Assembly (NCBI GenBank): GCA_030762895.1
Contig: CM061068.1
Location: forward strand, 79,323,228 to 79,387,227
Direction of reading: 5' to 3'
DNA length: 64,000 nt
Source: Sophora flavescens
Taxonomy: Eukaryota > Streptophyta > Magnoliopsida > Fabales > Fabaceae
Made by a program: the position numbers and the translations under genes. The notes under the pieces were generated by a model. The model saw nothing but the letters and a program-made list of their open reading frames with translations, had not been told where the DNA came from and did no database searches. Below are positions 10,383 through 20,674 of this stretch, in pieces (the stretch's first letter is position 1; the number at the start of each line of letters is the position of its first letter).

Positions 10383-11605
10383 ATACCAAGGCCAAAGATG
10401 GATCTACCCGAGGAGAGGTCCCACCTTCCCCTAATAAGTCGAAAGAATTAATTCCAAACTCTTTTGCCCCTTCAGCCTCCCAAATAACCCAAAAGAATCT
10501 TCCATCAATCAAACCCACAAATGACCCCACACAAATCTCAAATAAATTTGCCCCTTTGAGTGATGAGATACTTGCCAAAATTACCTCTCCGAGAGAACCT
10601 CTTACTTTCAAAATAAAACCAGCTTGCAAAAAGCATGCTCTCTTAGAGCAAGAATATGGTAACCCCACAACTGAAAATCCTTGGGATATGTTATAACAAC
10701 TTATTCCAAATGGATTTGGCTGGGTCCTAACCAGCAGTACTACAAAGAATTTACAATTCTTTCAGTACATTCTAATTGATACATATTCTGTCAAGATTGA
10801 GCAAGAAGTAAATGCTAACGCCCCTGGAATAATTGCCTATTCAAAATGCAAATTTATGAAAGTCCTTACCCTTTCAGATTGGGGACAGGGCCCATTCATG
10901 CCCAAAAGATTTTCAAGGATATTTGACCCCCCCTGTTTACAACTACTGGGATTACCAAAAAGCCTGGGAGATGGTACTCCACCAACCAAATCCCCATCAT
11001 TCTTGGTACTTTAATTTTCTAAATAACCAATCTAGATACCCCAACTGGTTTATAGAATGGTTTTGGGAGAATGGTCTCTCTGCCGACATTCTTCCGAATA
11101 CACTTTATAATATTTACAATGAATATAAAAATTTAACTCCATCAATCCCAATCTTTGGAAAGTTACTTCATTTTTGTGCTCAGTATGGGGTTGGCTACTC
11201 AAATTCAATTATGAATATCACTCATATTTACCAGAACCATTTCCCAAATATATTTGTTCAGCAAACACAATTTCATGGTGGAGAAAATTTAACGAAAATG
11301 TGGTGGAAACAAAGTTCATCTCTTGGAAAAATAAGGTTCACTCAAAAAGGGTTCCCCCAGCCTTCGAACCCCCCAAGACTCCTCCTCCAAAAGCAAAAGA
11401 AGTTTGCTTTTCATCAAATCAAGCAATAACCCCATATACAATTAACTTCAGTGCTACAACTCCACAAGAATATAAAAAGATGTTAAAAGAAGCCCTCTCC
11501 TCAATCGGTTCAGATGAAGAAGACGATAATTCATTTTCTATTGGGTCTGACTACAATCCATATCTGGAAAACGCAGATCCAGATGTTGGATTTTTTTATC
11601 AATAA
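10379..11605 (+). pseudogene. Pararetroviral downstream ORF (ORF2-like), unknown function, broken
   Basis: The ATG at 10379 overlaps the RNase H stop in an ATGA arrangement, the usual layout for reinitiation in this family. The first 105 codons are Pro/Ser/Thr-rich and end with TAA 10694. The frame then continues to a run of seven C at 10927-10933, where the reading shifts, and shifts back at about 11190. The middle is rich in Trp, Tyr and Phe (for example NYWDYQKAWEM, WFIEWFWENG and ISWWRKFN). The end is acidic and finishes at TAA 11603. Florendoviruses are known to carry an ORF of unknown function at this place. I see no known catalytic motif. Confidence 0.6.
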
Positions 11606-11858
11606 TTCAATAAAGTCACTATGGTCTTGTCACATCACACACAGATTAAAAATGGCCGACAAGATTACTTTCAGTCACCGGCCCTCAATAAAAGCAAAAA
11701 GAAAAGTCGATTGGCGTGTTGTGCCGACCCTGATTTATTGGCTGACAAAGCTCACATGGCTACAGTAATTAAAGCAGCAAAGTCAAAAGTAAAACAGTAC
11801 CTGCTTGCGGATTTCAAATGATTTCAAGTCCGCATTATTCAGAGGAACTTCTCCCTTC

Positions 11859-11866
11859 TATTTAAG
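11859..11866 (+). promoter_or_regulatory. Pararetroviral TATA box
   Basis: TATTTAAG sits about 190 bases before an AATAAA. That is the usual spacing between the pregenomic promoter and the poly(A) signal in Caulimoviridae, producing a terminally redundant RNA. It is followed by a pyrimidine-rich CCTCTCCCTCTC stretch, as in related promoters. Confidence 0.6.
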
Positions 11867-12050
11867 AAGCCTCTCCCTCTCAGTTAAAGACTCAGACTTA
11901 CCTTCGACCTCCTTTACTAATTAGATTTTCTTTGTAATCTTGTAGTGTAAAAGCTTTGAAGCAAGTTACATTGAAGCTCTTCTTTGTAAGTCAATTGATA
12001 AAAGTTTTAAGTTGATAATCCTTTGTACTTTTGTACTCTTATTTACATGA

Positions 12051-12056
12051 AATAAA
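12051..12056 (+). terminator. Pararetroviral polyadenylation signal
   Basis: AATAAA follows T-rich repeats (TTTGTACTTTTGTACTC) that could serve as a plant far-upstream element. It lies about 60 bases before the viral right end. Confidence 0.55.
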
Positions 12057-12113
12057 CAGATAGTTTGATAACAATATTTTGATTTATACTTTGATTTATC
12101 CGCAGTGGCACTG

Positions 12114-12115
<2 letters not shown>

Positions 12116-12179
<64 letters not shown>
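12116..12179. repeat. (TA)n microsatellite at the pararetrovirus right end
   Basis: About 31 TA units directly follow the viral end (ACTGGTG). They run into a short CA-rich tail, mirroring the compound AT/GT repeat at the left end. Confidence 0.9.
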
Positions 12180-12181
<2 letters not shown>

Positions 12182-12781
12182 TCACACACACATGATATGA
12201 TAATACTTTATTTTTTAAATATCTTCCTTGCTATGCAAGGGTGATATGCTTGTAAAAAGTAAAGTGAAACGTAACCATGGTTTTGTATTTATTTTTATCA
12301 TATTGTTATTAATTAGAAAAAGCTACATCATCATTTGACTATATATTACTACGCAATTCAAAGAGTTTGATGTTTTATGCAACTATCTGTTTAATGTTTT
12401 ATGTAATTGTTATTATTAACTCTTGATATTAGTATTTAATTTAAAAAAAAAACACAAATTATACGAATTGTAACTTCAATTGCTTCTAGTTTAAGAGAAT
12501 GCATACATTACAAAGTACCAATATATAAGTACTTAAGATGTTAAGTCCATGCATCCATCATGTTACTACAAAGACCGGAAGAAAAGTCCATAATAAGAAG
12601 ATGATTCATAACATCCTGACTAAAGTATATTCATCTTGGCTAGATAGTAATCTTCTGTTTAGTCCAATTTGATTCTCTTAAACAAATTTAACATATATGA
12701 GTAGATCTGTCAATTTGATCCTAAGCCCTAAGACCAGCCCATCTAGCCCACAATAATAGCCCGATCCATTTAGCCAATAAC
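12180..12781. other. Intergenic, no gene seen
   Basis: AT-rich sequence with no supported ORF. The last 70 bases contain several GCCC words similar to those of the inverted-repeat element that follows. Confidence 0.4.
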
Positions 12782-13551
12782 TAGAGCTGTTAAATGGGTC
12801 ACTCTAACCCATTTAGCCCTAGTCCATGTGGGTTAGGGCCAGATGGGCCACAGGGTCAAAAGACCCACATTAAAAAAAGCCCACAGAACCGAAAAACACT
12901 AAAAAGCCCTAGGGGTCAGGGCCAGCCCATAGGCCATAATTTTTTTGATAGCCTATTTTTTTTATTTTTTTTATGAAACTTGACAAAAAGAACAATAATT
13001 ATAATCATTCTAACATTATGTAATAATATCATTTAACCTATGAAATTAACTATCAAATATGTATGAAGTGCTGTAGTTTTCTCTAAAAAATTTTGAAAAG
13101 AAACCACTGTTTTATCTCTTTTCATCCTTGTCTTTATATGAAATGAATTGTTAAAGTAAATAACTGATATCAAATTATTGCAATAGATAATATTCCAGCT
13201 AATGAAAACCATTCACTTGGATTACCTAAGTGGTTGTGCGGTTAGTGAAGGAAAAATTATAGCACGTAATACATATTTAAATAGATAATTTCATAGGTTA
13301 AATGATATTATTACATAATGTTAGAGTGATTATAGTTGTTATTCTTTTTGTCAAGTTTTATAAAATAAAAAAAAATAGGTCCATCAAAAAAATTATGGCC
13401 CATGGACTGGCCCTGACCCTTAGGGCATTTTAGGGCTTTTTGGTCCTGTGGGCTTTTTTTAATGTGGGCCTTTTGACCCTGTGACCCATTTGATCCTGAC
13501 CCATACTGACTAGGGCTAAATGGACTAGGGCGGGCCCATTCGACGGTTCTG
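12782..13551. mobile_element. Non-autonomous hAT-like element with ~260-bp terminal inverted repeats
   Basis: The arm 12782-13045 is repeated in reverse complement at about 13287-13551. Shared words include AAATGGG, GGGTCAAAAGACCCACATT, AATTTTTTTGAT and CATTTAACCTATGAAATTA. The ends read TAGAGCTGTTAAATGGG and, reversed, CAGAACCGTCGAATGGG, which fits the plant hAT-type end. The 240-bp centre has no ORF. No clear 8-bp target duplication is found. Confidence 0.6.
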
Positions 13552-13846
13552 AATACGAGATTTTGTGTAAAAAGATGAAGTGATGTAAAAAATTGACACA
13601 AACGTGTGAACAGAATTATTTGTCTGCTATATAACAATTTGGTGGGTGCCCAAGAAACAAAATGAAAAACGCATAACATTCTTACATTGTTTATGTTTCC
13701 TCCTCTTCTAGGAAATAAAGAAAATCAAAAAGTGGTCACAGTTTCAAAGTCTCCAATTTTAAATTAATGTCACACAGAAAATTCGCCAGCCAAGAACGAT
13801 TCTCCCTTTCTCAGTTTCTCACCCATCTTCCCATCCCATCTCCATG

Positions 13847-13858
13847 TATATATAAATA
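13847..13858 (+). promoter_or_regulatory. TATA box of GAD
   Basis: TATATATAAATA lies 125 bases before the GAD start codon, followed by a C/T-rich leader (for example CTCTCTTTGC), as expected for a plant 5' UTR. Confidence 0.6.
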
Positions 13859-13982
13859 CCCACAACTTGAGTCTTCAACCCTCCACACCAAAACGCCTTG
13901 CCATACCAACTTTTCTCTCTTTGCATTTTCCCCTCTCTTTGTGATAAATCAACAATTAACAACATATAAAATAGACTTCACC

Positions 13983-16900
13983 ATGGCTTTTCCAAAACCA
14001 CCTTCTGAGTCAGATCTTTTTAATCTTCACTCTAGCTTCGCTTCTCGCTATGCCAGGGACTCTCTTCCTAGGTATATACATATATGCTCTTTTATCATCA
14101 TCACGTTCTTAGCTTTTCGTTTTGAGTAATATTACACATATATTATCAAATACGCTATATATTGTTTCATCTTAACATAATGGTCGTAAGGTTTCTTGAA
14201 ATATAAAGCATTAAATTAAAAGTGGTTTTGTAATATTTTAAGATCTTTTGTTTGTTTTCTCAATACCTCCTCTATAAATAAAGGTTTATTATGTTGTAAA
14301 AACCAAGTTGAAGCAAAGAAATAAAACTGTTTTGATGCGGACCAAAAATAAAGTGATACAATTTGATTTGGACTACTAACGTTGAATTTATATATTTTAA
14401 AGTGATATATATTATTTTTAAAGTGAGAAAGTAAAATATATTTTTCTTAAATCATTCGGTGAGTTAAGATTTTTATATATTTTGTGAATAAGTCGTTACT
14501 TTTTTAATTCATATATAAGTTCACTCTAAAAGATCAAATCCCCTTTTCATCACCTTTTATTTATTTATTTTTTAATTTTTTTTATAACATTTATTTATTT
14601 TTTTGTAACAGTTTATTTATTTTGTTTGTTGAATATCATTTTATTATTATCTGAATTCTTTATTGGTTTTCTTAATTAATTGTTTTGATAATGCAGGTTT
14701 AGCATGCCGGAGAACTCGATGCCCAAGGAAGCTGCGTACCAGAACATACACGATGAGCTGCAGTTTGATGCGAATCCAAAGCTGAACTTGGCTTCCTTTG
14801 TGACCACATCCATGGAGGAAGAATGCAACAAGCTCATCATGGAATCCATCAACAAGAACTATGTCGACATGGACGAGTACCCTGTCACCACAGAGCTTCA
14901 CGTACTTTCTTTCTTTCTAATATTTTTCATGTAGCTAGATATAAAAAGAGTTTAATTTTTATGTATTGGTAGTATAAAGAATTTTTACACAGGCATATAA
15001 TAACATTTTGACAAATCAGTATAATTATTAATTCCCTCTCTTAATTATTAAAATAAAAACACACCATGTCAAAATGTTAGTGAAAATTAGTGTCAAACTT
15101 TTTATATTGATAGTGCTTATTACATTAATCCTAAAAAGAAAAAAAAAACATTTGCATTTTTATGTTTTATAACATCTGGCACTTTTATTTGAACTTATGT
15201 TTGATTAATAAGTGGGGTGTCACTTTTTTACGTGATTATTAGCTATTGCTCTGTTCTTATTGGGAAAGCTAGGACCCCAAAAGAAGAACTTTATTCTCTT
15301 TTGGAATATGAAAGTTGTAATGTGATAGTATTTTTTTTTTTTTTTTGATTTTTGGTGTTTAATCCCTCGCATATTATTATTATTATTTTAATTGTGATGT
15401 ACTTTTTGTAACAGAATCGGTGCGTGAACATGATAGCACGTTTGTTTAATGCTGAAATTGGAGAAAATGAGACTGCAATTGGAGCAGGAACCGTTGGATC
15501 ATCAGAGGCTATAATGCTAGCAGGCCTTGCATTCAAGAAGAAATGGCAGAACAAGCGCAAGGCTGAGGGCAAGCCCTATGATAAGCCAAACATGGTCACT
15601 GGTTCCAATGTGCAGGTATTAATTTTCAGTTCCCTTTGCTAAACTATAGCACATACCTAGCAAAAGGGGCCAATTGTCACATATTGGATCCATTAAGAAT
15701 GTGGCATTATGTCACATATTTGTATTGGAATCAATTTGGCATAAAACACTTCCTTGACATTCATGATTTATGTTAGTAGATTTAATTGAAGAATAGAATT
15801 ATGAGCCATTTATTAATTTCATGCATTTTGCATTATACATATTGTGTAGGTGTGTTGGGAGAAATTTGCTAGGTATTTTGAGGTGGAGTTGAGGGAAGTG
15901 AAGGTGAGGGAAGGCTACTATGTGATGGACCCTGTCAAAGCAGTTGAGATGGTAGATGAGAACACTATTTGTGTGGCTGCAATCTTGGGTTCAACTTATA
16001 ATGGAGAATTTGAAGATGTCAAGCTCTTAAATGACCTGCTGCTAGAAAAAAACAAGCAAACAGGGTAAGTAACATGCCACTAATTGATTACCTTTCATCA
16101 CCAATTCAAATATCTTCTATACTTGAACTTCATTTTATACTGATTTGCTTTACTTGTCACATTATAGATGGGATACCCCTATTCATGTAGATGCTGCTAG
16201 TGGTGGCTTTATTGCTCCTTTCCTTTATCCAGAGCTAGAATGGGATTTCAGACTCCCATTGGTTAAGAGCATAAATGTTAGTGGCCACAAGTATGGCCTT
16301 GTTTATGCTGGAATTGGTTGGGTTATATGGAGGAGCAAGGAGGACTTGCCTGAAGACCTTGTGTTCCATATTAATTACCTTGGAGCTGACCAACCTACCT
16401 TCACTTTGAATTTTTCTAAAGGTGGTTAAAAACTATATTTCTTCATCATTGATTGCTTACTTATACCATAGTTACCTTATAGTAGCCTAAAATTGACTTG
16501 TCACTTGCAGGTTCTAGTCAGATTATTGCTCAATACTATCAGCTCATTCGCCTTGGCCAAGAGGTGAGCTTATAATTAAATGAAAAGCGAAGAATTTATA
16601 ATTTCAATTTCTCCTGATTCATAAACCACAATATTGTATAACAAATAATAGTCAATATCCACCCACATTATCACAACTATAGATGGAGATATGCTATCTC
16701 ATTTAACTATACCACATTTTGTCATCACCAATACTATTTTCTCACATATTTGACCTTCTTAACATTACTTGAAATTTTAACTGATGCAGCAAAACGATAT
16801 TGGTGGGAGATAGAGTGTGGTACAGAAAAAATAAGACAATAGATCTTCATCCCACGACTATATGTCAGATTACATTTTCTAAATAATAATCACTATGTCA

Positions 16901-17533
16901 AATGAAACTAGTAATTTTTGTCCTAGCTAAGGAATCCAAGGGAAATACTGTCATATCAAAATTTGCAAGAACCTAAAATATTTATTTTAGCAAAATTTGA
17001 TGAACTTCACTATACAAATCTCATTTTATAATATCCTCTCGTGTGACTTATACTAGGGATACCGGAATGTAATGGAGAACTGCAGAGAAAATGCTATGTT
17101 GCTGAAGGAAGGATTGGAGAAAACTGGATGCTTTAACATACTATCAAAGGACAATGGTGTTCCTGTGGTAGCATTTTCTCTTAAGGACAGAAGCCGGCAC
17201 GATGAGTTCAAGATATCGGAGATGTTGCGGCGCCACGGTTGGATCGTGCCGGCTTATCCAATGCCACCTGCAGCTCAGCACATCAATGTGCTGCGTGTGG
17301 TGGTCAGGGCTGAGTTTTCACGCACACTAGCTGAACGCCTTGTGTTTGATATCACAAATGTGTTACATGAACTTGAGAAGCTTCCTCCCAAGTACACTGC
17401 CAAAATGACCAACATTGTAAAGGAAGAGAAGGTAATGGATGATGACAATGGTGTCAAGAAGACTGCATTGGATGCACATAGGGAAATCATTGCTCAAGAA
17501 TCTAATAAGCGTCAGAAAATCTTGGCTGCATAG
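13983..17533 (+). CDS. GAD: Glutamate decarboxylase, 7 exons, atypical C-terminus
   Basis: This enzyme makes GABA from glutamate in the cytosol using pyridoxal phosphate. Exons read as 13983-14071, 14697-14901, 15415-15615, 15850-16064, 16168-16421, 16511-16563 and 17057-17533, all with GT-AG borders and consistent phases. They give 497 residues, close to the usual ~500. The start is set by MAFPKPPSESD followed by the conserved FASRYARDSLPR. Group II decarboxylase signatures are visible: GTVGSSEA, HVDAASGGF, and the cofactor lysine in SGHKYG (about residue 278). Plant GADs normally end in a calmodulin-binding helix with an essential Trp and a Lys cluster. Here the tail reads AHREIIAQESNKRQKILAA, with no Trp. 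Ser68 stands where plant GADs usually have Trp (TTWME), and RLGQEGY replaces the usual RLGFEGY. The family is certain; which paralogue is not. Confidence 0.95.
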
Positions 17534-18204
17534 GGAGGGCTATTTCACTCATTATGGCAATTAAATAGGAGGCTTAACTAAGTTTTTCTAATTAACTTCA
17601 TCTAAGACTAAAATACATCTTTAATTCTATTTACTTTATTGTTTTTTTCAAAAGAATTTTGTGTATACAATTTTGCTTATTTCTTTTATGTAGTTGCCTT
17701 GTATGACATTTTTTAATATTTTTTTTCACTGTAAAAGTAGAAGATAAAATGATATGAAATTTGGCGTGTATGTCATTTCATTATTTTTTTTTATGAACTA
17801 AAGTTTAGGTGTCATTTCATTATTATTTATTTCTTAAACTAATTCTCATAATTATTAGTGTAATAACTACTGCCATAATTTACCAAATTAAAGTTAAATA
17901 ATTGCGGTAAGCACATAGAAACATGGATGACGTCAATTGAAACTAACTTATACATGGGCAACAAGAATCTCGTAGACTAGTGAGTAAAATGTCCCCGGGT
18001 GAAAATTTGAGCATGAAATTGTCTAATAGCATATTTTGAAACACTTGGATTTCAGGTTGATGTGCGTTTTGAGAGAACCTACTATCAGTAGCTTTCGCGT
18101 TTGAAATGTGATTCCAACCATGCACCCTATAGTTCGAAACACACGCGAAATGGGCTACCAATGAGGAGAAACAATAACTATTTTTTTAATAAAAAGTAAC
18201 CATG
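17534..18204. other. GAD 3' flank, no further gene
   Basis: AT-rich 3' UTR and intergenic sequence running up to the copia element. No supported ORF. Confidence 0.4.
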
Positions 18205-18440
18205 TATTACAATAAAATGTCTTTACAAATCAAAGAGAGAAAAGAATAATTTCTAGGAAGAGTCATTCCTTTAATACAAGGGTGAGGTGTGTTTATATAA
18301 CACCTATTAATCAAGAAAATGGTAAAGATTTGACTCAGTCAAAGGGCTATCTTAATGAGACTGAGTCAAATATATGAAACAATAAAATAACTAATTAACA
18401 ACTGACATAAGTAAATAAAGTAACCCTAATTATTCAAATA
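18205..18440 (-). repeat. 3' LTR of copia element 2 (236 bp)
   Basis: The inner 165 bases match the 5' LTR with about six differences, but the outer ~75 bases do not align well with it. A purine tract (minus strand GAGGGGGAC) lies immediately inside. Confidence 0.7.
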
Positions 18441-19994
18441 GTCCCCCTCAAGCTGGAGGGTGGATACATTTTAACCCCAACTTGTGAATAAAATGTTGGA
18501 AGGGAGAAGGGTCAAGAGATTTAGTTAATAAGTCGGCAAGTTGGTCCGAGCTAGAGATTGGAAGAAGGTGGAATAACTTTGTAAGAAGCTTTTCTCGAAC
18601 GATATGACAATCTAGATCGATATGCTTGGTCCTTTCGTGAAATGAAGAGTTGGAAGCGATATGCCTAGCTGATTGACTATCACAATACTAAGAATCTTTG
18701 GTTGAATAAATTGGATTTGAAAATCTTGAAGGAGATAAGTCAACCATTGGAGTTCACACACAGTTGATGCAAGAGCTCTATATTATGCTTCGAAAGAGGA
18801 CTTGGAAACCGTGGCTTGTTTCTTGGACTTCCAAGAGATTAATGAGGAGCCAAGAAAAATGCAGAACCCTGTGATAGATTTACGGGTATCGGGGCATGTA
18901 GCCCAATCCGAATCACTAAAACCCTTTATTTGTAGAGATGAATCACTTGGGTAGAAAAGTCCTTGAGTCGGAAGCCTTTGATGTATCTGAGCACCCGATA
19001 TGCAACCTCTTGATGAAGATGAGTAGGTTGGGCCATGTATTGGCTAAGCTGCTGAACAGAAAAGGATAAGTCAGGCCTTGTGTTTGTCAAATAAAGTAAC
19101 TTACCCACTAAGCGTCTGTAGGAGCCTGGGTCGCCTAAGGGAGTGCCATCTTGAGCATTTAATCTGGTGCCTTTGGCCAAAGGAGTAGGGAGCAGGCTTA
19201 GAGGCTAACAATCCACACTCACCTAAAATATCTAATGCATATTTTCGTTTGACAAACATGAATGCCCTGTTTTGAACGAGCAATCTCAAGACCCAAAAAG
19301 TATTTCAAATAACCCAAGTCTTTTATTTTGAAAGTAGAATGCAAATCTGTTTTAATAGAGTCAATAGCATGAATATCATTACCCGCAAGTATAAGATCAT
19401 CCACATAAATCAATAAAGCAGTAAAGGAAGAATTAGAAGTTTTGATAAATAATGAACAATCTGATTTTGATTGAGAAAACCCTTTAGTATGCAAAAAGGA
19501 AGACAATCTAGCAAACCATTGTCGGCTAGATTGTTTTAAACCATATAGAGACCTATGTAATTTACAAACTTGGTTAGGTTTAGGAGGAATAAGGCCGGGA
19601 GGTGGCTGCATAAAAACTTCTTCTTCTAAGTTACTGACCGCGCTGTCGCCACGCGCCAAAAAGAACGAGCGATTATAAAATAATGCAGTATAGTGCGACA
19701 ACTCGGATCGTCTCTCAAGGACTCTTTAGGTGTTGTTATTATTAACAGAAAATTAGTAAAAGTTAGAAATGGGGGTTTTGAGATTAAAACTAAAATAAAG
19801 AAGCAAAACAGAAAACAAAGCAAGAAAATAGAGCAGTTACCAAATAAGCTAAAGCGATTAACCTCATCGCTTTTGGTTTCCCAACTATCATCGGTTCATG
19901 CAAATTCCTAGCCCTAAGCAGATTCTAATCCCCTCCCGGTTGTAGCAATAATTCACAAGCGAAACCACTACTACGGATATATATCCCTATTCCC

Positions 19995-20142
19995 GAATTA
20001 AGCAAACGGGGTTAAGCACTTCGTGAACTAAGCGAACACGAAACGTACACACGCGAATTAAGCAAACGCGATTATATATAGGAACATGATATCACCGAGA
20101 TAAACCAACACAACACAATATACTCCTGAATTAAGCAAACAG
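19995..20142. repeat. Four copies of GAATTAAGCAAACG-like word
   Basis: Copies at 19995-20008, 20025-20040 (variant GAACTAAGCGAACACG), 20055-20068 and 20128-20142, irregularly spaced inside the LTR-like insertion. Confidence 0.75.
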
Positions 20143-20407
20143 AAATATAAAGCATGGCATTGAAAAGAGAAAAGGAAATAAAAGCAGGAAATACAAGAAC
20201 CTCAAGTATGGATAAAAACCAATTCTGATGAGATTGATCTAGGAGACTAGTTCTCCCTTACAAAAGAAAACAATAAACTAAGAGAAAAAAAAAAGACTAA
20301 CAAGCTCTTAAACTAGCCAAAAGCGGCTAAGTCGACTTCCTAAAAACTAGCTATCTCATCATTCTCGCCATAGAGCGGTTTATATACAAATTACGGAATC
20401 CAAGTCC

Positions 20408-20674
20408 TCGCGAGGCGAAGCACTCGCGAGGCGAATTATGCGAAAGGTCTGCAACTCTTGGTCTTCTCAGAGGCGAGCATATCTTCGCGAGGCGAACTCT
20501 TCAAATTCCCAACTGTAACGCCCGTGGCCTTCAACACGGGTAAACCGTGATGCTCTCTGACTTCCAGGTACTCGCGAGGCGAGTCCTTATTCGCGGGGCG
20601 AGACAGAAAGTTTTGCAATTTTCAGGAACAGTCACCTTCTGGTTCGCGGGGCGAGCAGTCTTCTCGCGGGGCGA
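20408..20674. repeat. Seven copies of TCGCGRGGCGA
   Basis: Exact copies (R = A or G) start at 20408, 20424, 20485, 20572, 20591, 20644 and 20664, with a variant at 20467. Each contains CGCG and CG-rich flanks in an otherwise AT-rich region. Spacing is irregular, so this is not a simple tandem repeat. Confidence 0.85.

Larger units (their letters stand above)
4762..12116 (+). mobile_element. Endogenous pararetrovirus (Caulimoviridae, florendovirus-like), near full length, broken
   Basis: About 7.4 kb reads in the order leader, movement protein, coat protein with zinc knuckle, protease-reverse transcriptase-RNase H, a separate downstream ORF, then a TATA box and a polyadenylation signal. There is no integrase and there are no LTRs, which separates it from gypsy elements. 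A downstream second ORF after RNase H is known for florendoviruses (established knowledge); the genus assignment here is inference. It lies between TA-rich microsatellites on both sides. In-frame stops at 5062, 5725, 6424, 7147 and 10694 and frame changes near 7806-8220, 10927 and 11190 make it non-functional as it stands. Confidence 0.85.

Noticed and set aside
11966..12181. Minus-strand ORF with Tyr-Ile repeats
   Set aside because: Produced by the TA microsatellite.
12794..13679. Short ORFs with GPQGQK-like words on both strands
   Set aside because: They lie in the arms of a long inverted repeat and are not genes.
20436..20618. 60-codon ORF with SPRE repeats
   Set aside because: It follows from the CG-rich motif array; no conserved domain or flanking coding signal.
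20408..20674. CRISPR-like array
   Set aside because: The repeats are 11 bases with irregular spacing in a plant LTR-like element; there are no spacers of uniform length and no cas genes.
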